DNA of 32,341 bases from an uncultured beta proteobacterium (GCA_902825845.1 CADECM010000074.1:1-32341), one strand, 5' to 3'; counted from the first letter of the stretch, positions 23,037 through 31,221 are shown. The notes: a model not told the origin generated them from the letters alone. Translations and numbers: made by a program.

Positions 23037-24836
23037 TCAGCGCTTCCGCCACCAGGTGCGCAGCACCCAGTCTTCAGGTTGATAGTACAGCGGCGCCGTC
23101 GCCGGCTGCCCGAAGCGCCCGCCGCGATAGGCCACGCGAAACCCTTCCGCGTACCATTGCGGAATCACGTAGTGGCCATGGCGCAGCACGCGGTCCAGCG
23201 CGCGCAGCGCCGCCACCAGTTCGGGACGCGTAGTGGCACCCACGGCTTTTTGCAACAGCACATCCACGGCGGGGTCGCGCACACCCGTCATGTTGGCCGA
23301 TCCCTGGGTATCGGCGGACTTCGACCCGAAGCGATCCAGCAACTCGCTGCCCGGCGATTCCGTGCCCCGTATGCGCTGCGTGGTCCAGTCGAAATCGAAC
23401 ACATCCCAGCGCTTCTGGATCAGCGCGAAATCCGCGCGCCGGTACCGCGCCTCGATGCCCAGCTTGGCCAGCGCCTGGAGGAACGGTGTGAACACCCGGT
23501 CACCGCCGCCGCCGTCCAGATATTCAAGCGTAAACGCCTCGCCTTTCGCATTGCGCAGCGCGCCCTCGCGATAGGTCCAGCCGGCCGCTTGCAGCAGGTC
23601 CCGGGCCTTGCGCAAATTTGCGCGCAGGCTGCCCGGCGGCGTGGTGGTCGGCGGCAACGGCACGGGTTCGTCGAACACCTTGGCCGGCAGCTTGTCGCGT
23701 ATCGATTGCAATATCGCCAGTTCATCACCGTCCGGCAAGGCCTTGGCCTCGAAGTCACTGGCGCTGAAAAAGCCGCGCACACGAGTGTACGAGTTATAAA
23801 ACAGCTGCCGATTCATCCATTCATAGTCCATGGCGAGGCCCAAGGCCTCCCGCACACGCACATCCTTGAACTTGTCACGCCGCGTATTGATGAGCCAGCC
23901 CTGGAAATCGCCGGCGTTTTTCGCCTTCAGATGCGCGCGCACCAGTTCGCCATTGGCGAACTTCCTGCCGGTATAGGCGCGCGCCCAGTCGCGCGCGGAA
24001 AACACCTGTATGTAATCGAATTCGCCCGCCTTGAACGCCTCGGTTTGCGCCGTGTTGTCCTTGTAAATCCTGAAGTGGATGCGGTCGAAATTGAACATGC
24101 CGCGGCGCACATTGAGGTCTCGCGCCCAGTAGTTGGGATCACGATCGTAGCTGATATCGCGTCCGAAATTCATGCGCCCGATCTTGTACGGACCGCTGGC
24201 GATCGGCTGCTCGGTCACCACCTCACTGAACGGTTTGCCTGCGCCCCATGCTGCACTGAAGACCGGCAGCCCACCCACCAGCAGCGGCAACTCCGCGCTC
24301 GCGTGACGGAACTCAAAGCGCACGCTCAGCAGCCCGGTCACCACCGCCTGCCGCACATCGCCGAACACCACGCGATACTGTGGCGCGGCCTGCTTGCTCA
24401 TCAGGGTGTCGAAGGTGTGCTTCACATCGGCCGCCGTCACCGGCGAGCCATCCTGAAAACGCGCTTTCGGATTGAGGCGAAACGTGACCGACAGGCGATC
24501 CTCCGCCACGTCGACATCCTCCGCCAGCAGGCCGTAGGCGGTGGTGGGCTCATCCATCGTCCCCGTCAGCAACGTCTCAAACACCAATGCACCCAAACCG
24601 GGAGCGGCCGCGCCTTTCAGCGTAAACGGATTGAACTTGTCGAAATTGGTGAGGCGTGTCGGCGGCACCAGCGAAATCTCGCCCCCCTTGGGCGCCTGCG
24701 GATTGACCCATGCAAAATGGGTGAATCCCGGCAGATTCTTGATGTCGCCGAACTGCGCGTAAGCGTGCGCCGCACGGGCGTCGCCCGCGGCCGATAGCGA
24801 CAGCGCTGCAGCGCAGATCAATGCCACCCGTTTCAC
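23037..24836 (-). CDS. yejA: Peptide ABC transporter substrate-binding protein (YejA type), second transporter
   Basis: 599 aa SBP_bac_5 family periplasmic binding protein with a Sec signal (K-R-V-A-L-I-C-A-A-A-L-S-L-S-A-A-G-D-A-R-A-A, cleavage about 22; no lipobox Cys). Family landmarks are A-W-V-N-P-Q-A-P-K-G-G near the N-terminus (YejA-like), L-V-F-E-T-L-L, V-T-F-R-L-N-P-K-A-R-F-Q-D-G-S-P-V-T-A-A-D-V and G-P-Y-K-I. YejA-type proteins deliver oligopeptides, including microcin C in enterobacteria, to YejBEF. The start is GTG at 24834-24836, overlapping the upstream ATPase stop as GTGA. First gene of the second transporter set within the operon. Confidence 0.92.
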   Translation of the reverse strand: MKRVALICAAALSLSAAGDARAAHAYAQFGDIKNLPGFTHFAWVNPQAPKGGEISLVPPTRLTNFDKFNPFTLKGAAAPGLGALVFETLLTGTMDEPTTAYGLLAEDVDVAEDRLSVTFRLNPKARFQDGSPVTAADVKHTFDTLMSKQAAPQYRVVFGDVRQAVVTGLLSVRFEFRHASAELPLLVGGLPVFSAAWGAGKPFSEVVTEQPIASGPYKIGRMNFGRDISYDRDPNYWARDLNVRRGMFNFDRIHFRIYKDNTAQTEAFKAGEFDYIQVFSARDWARAYTGRKFANGELVRAHLKAKNAGDFQGWLINTRRDKFKDVRVREALGLAMDYEWMNRQLFYNSYTRVRGFFSASDFEAKALPDGDELAILQSIRDKLPAKVFDEPVPLPPTTTPPGSLRANLRKARDLLQAAGWTYREGALRNAKGEAFTLEYLDGGGGDRVFTPFLQALAKLGIEARYRRADFALIQKRWDVFDFDWTTQRIRGTESPGSELLDRFGSKSADTQGSANMTGVRDPAVDVLLQKAVGATTRPELVAALRALDRVLRHGHYVIPQWYAEGFRVAYRGGRFGQPATAPLYYQPEDWVLRTWWRKR

Positions 24837-26539
24837 GCGCGGGCACCGCCCGTCACCATCAGCCGGTCGGCGGGTAATGACGCAAGTAATTGTTTTGTAT
24901 AACTATTTTGTGGGTTGGCATAGAGCGCATCGGCGTCGTTCATTTCGACAATGGCGCCGTCTTTCATCACCATCACGGCATCGGACATGTATTTCACCAC
25001 CGCCAGATCATGCGAAATGAAAATGTAGCTCATGCCAAATTCGTCCTGCAAATCCTGCAACAGGTTGAGTAACTGTGCCTGCACCGACAGGTCCAGCGCC
25101 GAAACGGCTTCATCACAAATCAACACCTCGGGCCGCAGAGTCAGGCAGCGTGCGATCGCGATACGCTGGCGCTGGCCGCCCGAGAACTCATGAGGATACT
25201 TGAAGAAGGCCGCCTCCGGCAGACCGGTTTTGCGCAACAGCTCCAGCGCCAGCGCGACCCGCGCCGCATTGTCCGCGCCGATGCCATGAATGCGCATCGG
25301 TTCCATCAACAACTGCCCCGCGGTAAAACGCGGATTGAGCGACGCATAAGGATTTTGAAACACGATCTGTATGCGGCGTTTGTAGGGCATCGCGTCCGCC
25401 GGCGCCAGCGACAGCAGATCGCGCCCGTCAAACTGCACGCTGCCGCCCGTTGCCGGCGTCAGCCGCATCAGCGTCAATGCCATGGTGGTCTTGCCCGACC
25501 CCGACTCACCCACCACGCCCAGTGTTTTGCCGCGCGCGAGTTTGAACGAGGCGCCGCTGAGCGCTTTGAATTCGCGCTTGCGCAGCAGGCCCTCGCGGAA
25601 ATGAAAATGCTTCGATAGCGCGCTGACCTCCAGCACCATCGCTTCACCGCCCGACAGCCCGCGCTTGCGATTCTCCGCATCCACCGTGAAGGCGGGGTCG
25701 CGCAAAAAATCCTCCACCACCGGCAGGCGCCGCGGGCGGCGATGCAGCGGCGGCCGGCACGCGAGCAGCGCTTTGGTATAGGCATCCTGCGGCGCGGAAA
25801 AAAGTTTCGTCACCTCACCCTGCTCGCGAATCTCGCCGTCGCGCATGACCACCACATCATCCGCCACCTGCGCCACCAGACCGAGGTCATGGGTAATAAA
25901 CAGCATCGACATCTGGCGCCGCCGGCGAAGCTCGGCCAAAAGCATAAGTATTTGTTTTTGAACAGAAATATCCAATGCCGTTGTAGGCTCGTCGGCAATC
26001 AGCAAGCGTGGTTCGCAGGCGATCGCCATGGCGATCATGACGCGCTGCTGCTGCCCGCCGGAGAGCTGATGCGGATAGGCATCCACGCGCACTTCAGGGT
26101 CGGGGAGTCCCACCTCGTGCAACAGTGCCACGGCGCGCGCTCGCGCGCGACGGCGGTCAAAGCCGAGATGCGCCATCAGCACTTCGCCCAGCTGAAAGCC
26201 GACGCTGAATACCGGATTAAGCGAACTCATCGGCTCCTGAAATATCATCGAGATTTCCGCGCCGCGCAGCGCGGTCATCTCGCGTGGTGCCAGGCCCAGC
26301 AATTCGCGATTGCGATACAGTACCGTGCTGCCGGCCGGCACCACCGCATTTTCCCGCGGCAACAATCCGAGCACGGCGAGCGCGGTGACCGACTTGCCGC
26401 TGCCCGACTCTCCCACCAGCGCCACGGTCCTGTTGGCCGGCACATCGAAGCTGACACCCTTCACCGCGTGTAATAGCGCGCCATCTTCAAGCCGAAAATC
26501 GACTTTGAGATTGCGTACGCTGAGCAACGCCTGGGTCAT
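24833..26539 (-). CDS. Peptide ABC transporter, fused double ATPase, first transporter
   Basis: 568 aa, two ATPase domains in one chain. Domain 1: Walker A G-E-S-G-S-G-K-S (43-50), L-S-G-G-Q (159-163), Walker B L-L-I-A-D-E (179-184). Domain 2: Walker A at 344-351, F-S-G-G-Q (452-456), and C-D-E-A-V-S-A-L-D where most relatives have D-E-P-T-S-A-L-D. ATG at 26537-26539 overlaps the permease stop (ATGA) and begins T-Q-A-L-L-S-V-R-N-L-K-V-D-F, a normal start; the frame is open upstream but that part lies within the permease gene. Paralogue of the YejF-type protein at the operon end. Two AT-rich patches with the recurrent word interrupt its codon use, at K-Q-I-L (195-198) and near the C-terminus (N-S-Y-T-K-Q-L-L). 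Confidence 0.93.
   Translation of the reverse strand: MTQALLSVRNLKVDFRLEDGALLHAVKGVSFDVPANRTVALVGESGSGKSVTALAVLGLLPRENAVVPAGSTVLYRNRELLGLAPREMTALRGAEISMIFQEPMSSLNPVFSVGFQLGEVLMAHLGFDRRRARARAVALLHEVGLPDPEVRVDAYPHQLSGGQQQRVMIAMAIACEPRLLIADEPTTALDISVQKQILMLLAELRRRRQMSMLFITHDLGLVAQVADDVVVMRDGEIREQGEVTKLFSAPQDAYTKALLACRPPLHRRPRRLPVVEDFLRDPAFTVDAENRKRGLSGGEAMVLEVSALSKHFHFREGLLRKREFKALSGASFKLARGKTLGVVGESGSGKTTMALTLMRLTPATGGSVQFDGRDLLSLAPADAMPYKRRIQIVFQNPYASLNPRFTAGQLLMEPMRIHGIGADNAARVALALELLRKTGLPEAAFFKYPHEFSGGQRQRIAIARCLTLRPEVLICDEAVSALDLSVQAQLLNLLQDLQDEFGMSYIFISHDLAVVKYMSDAVMVMKDGAIVEMNDADALYANPQNSYTKQLLASLPADRLMVTGGARA
24883..24910 (+). repeat. AT-rich patch with degenerate recurrent word (CAAGTAATTG)
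   Basis: CAAGTAATTGTTTTGTATAA: one mismatch to CAAGTATTTG plus the T-run tail. Inside the first transporter ATPase it encodes N-S-Y-T-K-Q-L-L with AGT TAT ACA AAA CAA TTA CTT. Confidence 0.45.
25945..25963 (+). repeat. AT-rich recurrent word, copy 7 (TAAGTATTTG + TTTTTGAAC)
   Basis: Exact TAAGTATTTG followed by TTTTTGAAC, nearly identical to 15399-15417. Inside the first transporter ATPase it encodes V-Q-K-Q-I-L-M with GTT CAA AAA CAA ATA CTT ATG. Confidence 0.6.
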
Positions 26540-27564
26540 TTCAGGCGCGGGTCCAGCGCGTCGCGCAGCGCATCGGTAAACAAACTGAAGGCCGTCACCA
26601 GCACCGCCATGGCGGCCGTCGCCGCGGCGAGCTGCCACCATTTGCCGAGAATCAGTTCCGACTGCGACTCCGCGAGCATGCTGCCCCAGGACACCGTGTC
26701 GACGCCCACGCCGAAGCCAAGAAAGCTCAGGATCACCTCCGACTTGATGAACAGCACCACATGCAGCGACAGTTGCACCAGCACCACGTGGCTCACATTG
26801 GGAAAGATGTGCCTGAACATGCGTTGCGCGTGCGAGGTGCCGATGGCGTCCGCCGCCAGCACGTATTCGCGAGTGCGGTGCTTGAGATACTCGGCGCGCA
26901 CCAGCCGGAAGATGCCGGTCCAGCCGGTGAGTCCGAGAATGAGGATCACGGTCAGCGTGCCCTTCTGGTTCAGCACCGCGGCAATCGCCAACACCAGCAG
27001 CAGATAGGGTATCGAGGTAAATACGCTGTACACCCAGTTCAGCGCGTCGTCCATGCGCCCGCCGTAATAACCCGCCCACGCACCCAGCACGGTGCCGATA
27101 AACACCGCCAGCAGCGCCGATACCATACCCACCACCAGCGACGTCTCAGTGCCTTTGACGGCCTTCTTGAGCACGTCACGGCCCCACTTGTCACCGCCGA
27201 ACGGCAGCGTTTCGGCCCGCGCTTCCGGCGCGGGCGCGCGGGCCAGTCCCTTGCGCAGCTCGTCCAGCACATCCGCCAGCGGGTCCACCACGGCGGTGTC
27301 GTTCGGCATCGACAGGGCAGGCAACGGCGCCGTAGACGTTGCCGCCGATGGCGCCCCCGCCCCCATGAATCCCGGCGGCGCATAATTGACACCCGCTTCG
27401 CGAGGCCAGTCCGCGGCGATCAGCCCTGCCGCCGCCGCTATCACAATCACCAGATATGCGGCCACGACGGCCAGCGACACCATGCCCACGCGGTCACGCT
27501 TGAGCCGCCGCCACGCCAGTGCCCACAAGCCCGGCGAAGCCTGTGCTGCGGCTGCCATACTCAT
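26536..27564 (-). CDS. Peptide ABC transporter permease (DppC/OppC type), first transporter
   Basis: 342 aa. N-terminal helix M-V-S-L-A-V-V-A-A-Y-L-V-I-V-I-A-A-A-A-G-L-I-A, then a Pro/Ala-rich periplasmic insert (about 65-115), the marker F-G-G-D-K-W-G-R-D (DppC family has G-T-D-x-x-G-R-D) and further helices. EAA loop: E-Y-V-L-A-A-D-A-I-G-T-S-H-A-Q-R-M-F-R-H-I-F-P-N. C-terminus D-A-L-R-D-A-L-D-P-R-L-K is typical. ATG at 27562-27564 overlaps the upstream permease stop (ATGA), and its own stop overlaps the ATPase start. Confidence 0.92.
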   Translation of the reverse strand: MSMAAAAQASPGLWALAWRRLKRDRVGMVSLAVVAAYLVIVIAAAAGLIAADWPREAGVNYAPPGFMGAGAPSAATSTAPLPALSMPNDTAVVDPLADVLDELRKGLARAPAPEARAETLPFGGDKWGRDVLKKAVKGTETSLVVGMVSALLAVFIGTVLGAWAGYYGGRMDDALNWVYSVFTSIPYLLLVLAIAAVLNQKGTLTVILILGLTGWTGIFRLVRAEYLKHRTREYVLAADAIGTSHAQRMFRHIFPNVSHVVLVQLSLHVVLFIKSEVILSFLGFGVGVDTVSWGSMLAESQSELILGKWWQLAAATAAMAVLVTAFSLFTDALRDALDPRLK

Positions 27565-28499
27565 TTGAGCTGCACCCGCGGATCGACTGCCTTGTACAGG
27601 ATGTCGGCCAGCAGATTGAAAATCAGCGTCGCCAGCGCCACATACACGGTCACCGCCTTGATTACCGGGAAGTCGCTGCGCTCCACTGCCAGCAACACCT
27701 CGCGGCCGATGCCGGGAATTGAAAAAAAGCGTTCGATCAGAAACGCGCCCGCCAGCAGGCCCGGCAACTGAATCATCACATTGGTCACGATGGGAATCGA
27801 CGCGTTGCGCAACACATGCACGCCCATCACGCGCGCTTCGCTCATGCCCTTGGCCCGCGCCGTGCGCACATAATCCTGTTGAATCTCATCCAGAAAAAAC
27901 GTGCGGTACAGGCGCGTGTCCGGCGCCAGCGACACCGCCACGCCCACCGCGATCGGCAGCGCGCTGTACTTGAGCAGGTTGGTGAGGAAATCCTGCCCCC
28001 AGCCCTGCACGGGAAACCAGCCGAGCTGAAACGCAAACACGTACTGGAACACGATGATATAGACCAGAATGCTGATCGACTGGCCTACCGTGCAGCCGAT
28101 CATGATCGCGCGGTCGGTGAGCGAACCACGGCGGTACGCCACCAGCATCGCCATCGCCATCGACAGCAGCGTGGCGAGAATCAGCATCGGCACCAGCACC
28201 GTCAGCGACGGCAGCAGGCGCGTGGCGAAGATCGCCGACACTTTTTCGTTGGTGGCCCAGCTCGCGCCGAAATCGCCGCTGACGATCTGCGTGATGAAAA
28301 TCCACAGCTGCACATAGTACGGTTGATCCACGCCCAGCTGCCTGCGGATATTGGCAATCTGCTCGGGGTTCGACATTTTTCCCGCCAGCAGATAGGCCGG
28401 ATCGCCGCCGATCCAGTTGAACAGGAAGAACACCAGCAGCACCACGCCCAGCAACGTCGGCACAAACTGCAACAGGCGGCGCAGAATGTACCCCGTCAT
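27561..28499 (-). CDS. Peptide ABC transporter permease (DppB/OppB type), first transporter
   Basis: 312 aa. Begins M-T-G-Y-I-L-R-R-L-L-Q-F-V-P-T-L-L-G-V-V, the DppB N-terminus, and ends L-Y-K-A-V-D-P-R-V-Q-L-K. EAA loop: Y-V-R-T-A-R-A-K-G-M-S-E-A-R-V-M-G-V-H-V-L-R-N-A. The expected membrane helices alternate through the protein. ATG at 28497-28499 overlaps the binding-protein stop as ATGA; an upstream in-frame start is inside that gene and is rejected. It pairs with the permease at 26536-27564. Confidence 0.93.
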   Translation of the reverse strand: MTGYILRRLLQFVPTLLGVVLLVFFLFNWIGGDPAYLLAGKMSNPEQIANIRRQLGVDQPYYVQLWIFITQIVSGDFGASWATNEKVSAIFATRLLPSLTVLVPMLILATLLSMAMAMLVAYRRGSLTDRAIMIGCTVGQSISILVYIIVFQYVFAFQLGWFPVQGWGQDFLTNLLKYSALPIAVGVAVSLAPDTRLYRTFFLDEIQQDYVRTARAKGMSEARVMGVHVLRNASIPIVTNVMIQLPGLLAGAFLIERFFSIPGIGREVLLAVERSDFPVIKAVTVYVALATLIFNLLADILYKAVDPRVQLK

Positions 28500-30301
28500 C
28501 CGCGCGGCTCCAGGTCCATGTACATCCATTCGTTGGCATTCACCGGTGACTTCTTGTAGCCCATCACATATTGATGCAATAGCATGTTGCGGTAACGGCT
28601 GTCGGTGAGCAGCCACACGGTATCGGCTTCCATCTGCCGCGACATCTCGCGATACAACTGATTGCGCTGCGCGCCGTCCGGCAGGCGCCGCGATTTTTCA
28701 TAGCGCTTGTCGTAGGCCTCGGAACGGTAGCAGGCGGAATTGGTCTGTCCGGCGTTCGGGCCGTACAGCAACTGCATGAAGTTGTCGCCGTCCGGATAGT
28801 CGGCAATCCACGCCGCGTGCTTCATCATCAGCCGGCACTGATTCGCCAGCTTGATCAGTTCCGCGAAACGATCCTTGTGAATCTCGACGCGTACGCCGAT
28901 GGCATCGAGCGAACGCTTCATCAGTTCATCGAACTGGCGATCACGCTCGGTGGGTGTAGAAAAATACTTTAAAATCAATAAGTTACCATCTGGAAGCCGG
29001 CGGTAGCCGTCAGCCCCGCGGCGATAGCCGAATTTGTCCAGCAGGGCATTGGCAAGTCGCGGATCATGGGCAATGCCGCTGCGATACTGCGGCGCGTGGC
29101 CCGCCACCCCCGGCGGGATCGGATACTGCGCGCGTATTGCCTGCCCTTTGCGAATGATGGTGATCTGGTCTTCGATGTTATAGGCCATCGCCACCGCCCG
29201 CCGCAGGGCGATTTTTTCCGCGCTGAAGCCGCCCAGCGGGTTCGGCGCATCGCCAATTTTGTCCTGCGTGTTGAAGAACAGATAAATGATCTCCGGATCG
29301 ACGCTGCGATCCATGCGGATGCCCTGACTCGCATATTCCGCCTTGAGTCTGCCCTCCATGGTCATGAACTTGGGCGCCAGTTCCTCCAGCTGGTACTCGA
29401 GGTCCGTTTCGCGCCGCTGAAACGCCAGCCAGCGGCTTTGTGCCTCGTCCATCACGCTGATGTGCACCTGATCGATCTGCGGAATTTTTTTGCCCTGCAT
29501 GCGTGCTGCTATCTCGCGGTCGGCGGGATCGTCACCGGGTTCGGCATGCCACAGCAGCTCGCGAAACGCGGGATTCTTTTCGAGTTCGATCCTGGAGGAG
29601 CGCACGTAACGCTGCAAGCGGTACGGCCCGGTGCCCACCGGATGCGCATTGGTGTCGTCGCCATACGCCTCTATGGCTTCGCGCGCCACCGCGCCGGTCA
29701 GGCTGAACGCCAGCACGTGCGAAAAATTGTAGTCCGTCTCCGTCAGGCGTATGCGCAGCGTATGGCGATCCGGCGTTTCAAGACCGGCGACCGGTGCATC
29801 GTAATCGAAACGCCCGTCCCTTTTGGCGTCGGCGGCCAGCTTGTCCAGCCCCACGATTTTGCCCTCGAACAGAAAGGCGTAGGGCGAGCGGTTTTTGGGA
29901 TCGAGAAAGCGCTTGATCGAGTAGACGTAGTCCGCCGCGACCAGCTCGCGCTTCTGATTCTTGAACGCCGGATCGTCGGCAAAATGGATGCCGCGTTGCA
30001 GTGTCAGCGTGTACGTCTTGCCGCCGTCGCTGATGCGCGGCAGCGCCGTCGCCACATTGGGCTTCAGTTTCGCGGGCCGCGCCAGATAATCGTAGGTCAG
30101 CAGCGAATCAAAAATCGCGGAGATGACCATACCCGAGTAGTAGTCCGATACTTTCACCGGATCGAAGCCGGTCTCGGCCGCCTGAAAGGTCAGCCGCAGC
30201 AGCTTGCCGGCGCCGCCCGCCACGGGTGGCGGTGCGGACCCGCCGCAGGCAGCAAGCACGGCGGCGATCAGGATGGCAGTTAGAGCGCGGGCAAGTGTCA
30301 T
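28496..30301 (-). CDS. Peptide ABC transporter substrate-binding lipoprotein, first transporter
   Basis: 601 aa SBP_bac_5 protein. ATG at 30299-30301 gives a lipoprotein signal A-L-T-A-I-L-I-A-A-V-L-A-A-C with lipidated Cys19; 11 extra codons upstream are open but unneeded. Landmarks: F-D-S-L-L-T-Y-D-Y, L-Q-R-G-I-H-F-A-D-D-P-A-F, A-D-Y-V-Y-S-I-K-R (the bound-peptide lobe), G-T-G-P-Y-R-L and W-I-A-D-Y-P-D-G-D-N-F. It feeds the permeases coded immediately downstream (4-nt overlap). Lead gene of the eight-gene operon, divergent from fabI. Peptide class cannot be predicted. Residues L-L-I-L-K-Y-F-S-T are encoded by an AT-rich patch (28958-28990) unlike the rest of the gene. Confidence 0.92.
   Translation of the reverse strand: MTLARALTAILIAAVLAACGGSAPPPVAGGAGKLLRLTFQAAETGFDPVKVSDYYSGMVISAIFDSLLTYDYLARPAKLKPNVATALPRISDGGKTYTLTLQRGIHFADDPAFKNQKRELVAADYVYSIKRFLDPKNRSPYAFLFEGKIVGLDKLAADAKRDGRFDYDAPVAGLETPDRHTLRIRLTETDYNFSHVLAFSLTGAVAREAIEAYGDDTNAHPVGTGPYRLQRYVRSSRIELEKNPAFRELLWHAEPGDDPADREIAARMQGKKIPQIDQVHISVMDEAQSRWLAFQRRETDLEYQLEELAPKFMTMEGRLKAEYASQGIRMDRSVDPEIIYLFFNTQDKIGDAPNPLGGFSAEKIALRRAVAMAYNIEDQITIIRKGQAIRAQYPIPPGVAGHAPQYRSGIAHDPRLANALLDKFGYRRGADGYRRLPDGNLLILKYFSTPTERDRQFDELMKRSLDAIGVRVEIHKDRFAELIKLANQCRLMMKHAAWIADYPDGDNFMQLLYGPNAGQTNSACYRSEAYDKRYEKSRRLPDGAQRNQLYREMSRQMEADTVWLLTDSRYRNMLLHQYVMGYKKSPVNANEWMYMDLEPRG
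28958..28990 (-). repeat. AT-rich patch with degenerate recurrent word (AAAGTATTTT)
   Basis: AAAATACTTT at 28961-28970 (minus strand AAAGTATTTT), with flanks of almost pure A/T. Coding strand reads AAC TTA TTG ATT TTA AAG TAT TTT TCT ACA. Confidence 0.4.
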
Positions 30302-30309
30302 CGCGCGCC

Positions 30310-30339
30310 AGTGTAGCCGAAACGTGCGCCGCACGTCAT
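30310..30339 (-). promoter_or_regulatory. Possible promoter of the double peptide transporter operon
   Basis: On the minus strand ATGACG (30334-30339) and TACACT (30310-30315) are 18 bp apart, each 4 of 6 to consensus. The -10 lies close to the ATG at 30301, giving a very short leader, so this is tentative. The spacer holds the inverted repeat at 30322-30336. Confidence 0.3.
30322..30336. promoter_or_regulatory. Perfect inverted repeat ACGTGCG-C-CGCACGT between divergent promoters (operator-like)
   Basis: Arms 30322-30328 and 30330-30336 are exact reverse complements around one base. It lies just upstream of the fabI -10 (30344-30349) and inside the candidate transporter promoter, so a bound regulator could control both directions. 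Confidence 0.5.
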
Positions 30340-30343
30340 TGGG

Positions 30344-30368
30344 TATAATCAGGCTTCTTCCGAAGGAG
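30344..30368 (+). promoter_or_regulatory. fabI -10 box and ribosome binding site
   Basis: Perfect TATAAT at 30344-30349 and AAGGAG at 30363-30368, five bases before the ATG. No good -35 is visible; the inverted repeat occupies that place, which would fit regulated or activator-assisted transcription. Confidence 0.55.
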
Positions 30369-30373
30369 CCCTC

Positions 30374-31165
30374 ATGGCGCTACTGCAAAACAAAAAAATC
30401 CTGATCACCGGCCTGCTGTCGAACCGCTCGATTGCCTATGGTATTGCACGCGCCGCGCATCGCGAAGGCGCGACGCTGGCGTTCACGTATCAGGCGGAGG
30501 AACTCAAGCAGCGCGTCGTTGATCTGGCAAAAGACTTTGGTCCGGCGCCGGTGCTGGCGTGCGATGTGGCGGATGACGCGCAGATTGCGAAGCTGTTCGA
30601 CGACCTGCGCGGCCACTGGGACGGACTGGACGGTCTGGTGCATTCCATTGCGTTCGCCCCGCGTGAGGCGTTAAAGGGCGATCTGCTGGAAGGCCTCACG
30701 CGCGAGGCATTTCGCATTGCGCATGACGTCAGTTCCTACAGTCTGGCCGCGCTCACCAAGGCGGCGCTGCCACTGATGGAAAACCGCAAGTCCGCCATCC
30801 TGACGCTCACGTATCTTGGCGCGCAGCGTTCAGTGCCCAACTACAACGTGATGGGACTGGCCAAGGCCAGCCTCGAAGCCAACGTGCGCTATCTCGCGCA
30901 GGGCCTCGGCCCGAGAGGCATTCGCGTCAATGGCATTTCGGCGGGACCCATCAAGACGCTGGCCGCCGCCGGCATCGGCGGCTTCGGAAAAATCCTCAAG
31001 TTTGTCGAGGAAAACGCGCCGTTGCGGCGCAATGTCACCATCGATGACGTGGGCAACGCCGCGGCGTTCCTGTTGTCCGATCTCGCCGGCGGCATTACCG
31101 GCGAAATCACCTACGTCGATGCGGGATTCAACACCGTGGTCGGCAATCTGGACATGGCCGGATGA
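30374..31165 (+). CDS. fabI: Enoyl-[acyl-carrier-protein] reductase (NADH), FabI
   Basis: 263 aa. FabI carries out the last step of each fatty-acid elongation cycle, reducing trans-2-enoyl-ACP with NADH. Family N-terminus L-I-T-G-L-L-S-N-R-S-I-A-Y-G-I-A (11-25) is the FabI form of the nucleotide-binding loop. The catalytic set Tyr147, Tyr157 and Lys164 is present (Y-x6-K). The C-terminus has S-A-G-P-I-K-T-L-A-A-A-G-I and G-E-I-T-Y-V-D-A-G-F-N. Length and spacing are canonical. Excellent Shine-Dalgarno. Divergent from the transporter operon and convergent with the ppiD-like gene (56 bp between stops, no clear terminator hairpin seen there). Confidence 0.97.
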   Translation: MALLQNKKILITGLLSNRSIAYGIARAAHREGATLAFTYQAEELKQRVVDLAKDFGPAPVLACDVADDAQIAKLFDDLRGHWDGLDGLVHSIAFAPREALKGDLLEGLTREAFRIAHDVSSYSLAALTKAALPLMENRKSAILTLTYLGAQRSVPNYNVMGLAKASLEANVRYLAQGLGPRGIRVNGISAGPIKTLAAAGIGGFGKILKFVEENAPLRRNVTIDDVGNAAAFLLSDLAGGITGEITYVDAGFNTVVGNLDMAG

Positions 31166-31221
31166 GGCTGGATTGAGGCCGGATTGAGCCCGAATGCGGC
31201 ACACTGCCTCGCGAACGGCGC

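Noticed and set aside
26540..27079. N-terminal extension of the first double ATPase
   Set aside because: It is an alternative frame of the permease gene; ATG at 26539 with the ATGA overlap gives a standard ATPase N-terminus.
31166..31221. Tandem GGATTGAG pieces after fabI as a functional repeat
   Set aside because: Only two or three short imperfect copies in 30 bp, with no hairpin or T-tract; likely chance.
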